From: Pelagibacteraceae bacterium TMED170
GTDB taxonomy: Bacteria > Pseudomonadota > Alphaproteobacteria > Pelagibacterales > Pelagibacteraceae
Assembly (NCBI GenBank): GCA_002170875.2
Contig: NHHT02000003.1
Coordinates: 13,442-32,907, forward strand
Direction: 5' to 3'
DNA: 19,466 bases
Shown: piece by piece, positions 19,084-19,466 of the stretch
Numbering within the stretch: the stretch's first letter is position 1
Layout: each line of letters opens with the position of its first letter
Made by a program: the position numbers and the translations under genes
The notes under the pieces: generated by a model
What the model was told of the DNA's origin: nothing
Databases searched by the model: none
Seen by the model: only the letters and a program-made list of their open reading frames with translations

Positions 19084-19466
19084 ATGACACTAGGATTAAT
19101 AGGAAAAAAAATTGGTATGACTAGAGAATTTATCTCAAGCGGTCAATCTGTGCCAGTTACAGTGATTAAGGTAGAAAAAGGAAGAGTTTTAAATGTAATC
19201 ACAAAGGATAAGAGAGGCTATAGCGGAGTACAAGTTGGTTTTATTAAACTTAAAAATTCAAAGTTGACAAAACAAATGAAAGGTTTTTTCGCAAAAAAGA
19301 ATACTGAGCCTAAAAAAATCCTTCATGAATTTAGAGTTGATAAAACTGAAGATTTTAAAGAAGGTAATGAATTTGGACTAGAAATTTTAAAAGATAAAAA
19401 ATTTGTTGATGTAAGATCTAAAACTATAGGTAAAGGCTTTGCAGGTGTTATGAAAAGGTGGAATTT
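19084..19466 (+). CDS. rplC: 50S ribosomal protein L3 (3' end beyond window)
   Basis: L3 is an early-assembly protein whose loop reaches toward the peptidyl-transferase centre. About 127 N-terminal residues are visible, starting M-T-L-G-L-I-G-K-K-I-G-M-T. The last visible residues are K-G-F-A-G-V-M-K-R-W-N, the start of the conserved L3 signature. The segment after it, which contains the methylated glutamine in E. coli, lies outside the window. It begins three bases after rpsJ, in standard S10-operon order, without a Shine-Dalgarno site. Confidence 0.96.
   Translation, partial: MTLGLIGKKIGMTREFISSGQSVPVTVIKVEKGRVLNVITKDKRGYSGVQVGFIKLKNSKLTKQMKGFFAKKNTEPKKILHEFRVDKTEDFKEGNEFGLEILKDKKFVDVRSKTIGKGFAGVMKRWN

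Overview
This AT-rich window (roughly 30% G+C by eye) is almost entirely coding, with gene overlaps and intergenic gaps of a few bases. Gene content and order (tRNA-Tyr, tRNA-Gly, tuf, tRNA-Trp, secE, nusG, rplKAJL, rpoBC, rpsL, rpsG, fusA, rpsJ, rplC) and protein sequence point to a streamlined alphaproteobacterium. A SAR11 / Candidatus Pelagibacter-type marine bacterium is the best guess. That assignment rests on recognition, not on a database search.

Layout. (1) Bases 1-2144 on the plus strand hold two overlapping accessory genes. The first is the C-terminal part of a CotH-like protein with a beta-helix tail, cut off by the window start. The second encodes a VTC-type (polyphosphate polymerase-like) domain protein. 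(2) Bases 2158-2910 on the minus strand hold rlmB, a 23S rRNA 2'-O-methyltransferase, convergent with the VTC gene. (3) From a promoter near 2965-2993 a plus-strand operon starts with tRNA-Tyr(GTA), tRNA-Gly(TCC), tuf, tRNA-Trp(CCA), secE and nusG. It runs on through ribosomal proteins L11, L1, L10 and L7/L12 into rpoB and rpoC. A hairpin resembling the rplL-rpoB attenuator of other bacteria lies just before rpoB. (4) A 171-base gap at 15664-15834 carries a second promoter candidate and a leader with two hairpins that may be closed by a third helix. It feeds rpsL, rpsG, fusA, rpsJ and the start of rplC, which is cut by the window end. No tuf copy lies between fusA and rpsJ, so the str and S10 operons are joined directly.

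The core genes work together: RNA polymerase core subunits, the NusG transcription factor, ribosomal proteins, both elongation GTPases, three tRNAs and the SecE translocon subunit. This part is ordinary in content. Its interest lies in the compressed regulation: very few spacers, two spacers that both contain base-paired elements, two promoters sharing a sequence word, and few Shine-Dalgarno sites. The accessory part worth attention is the CotH-like/VTC pair. I saw no mobile element, CRISPR array, rRNA gene or toxin-antitoxin module. No stretch over 300 bases lacks a gene.
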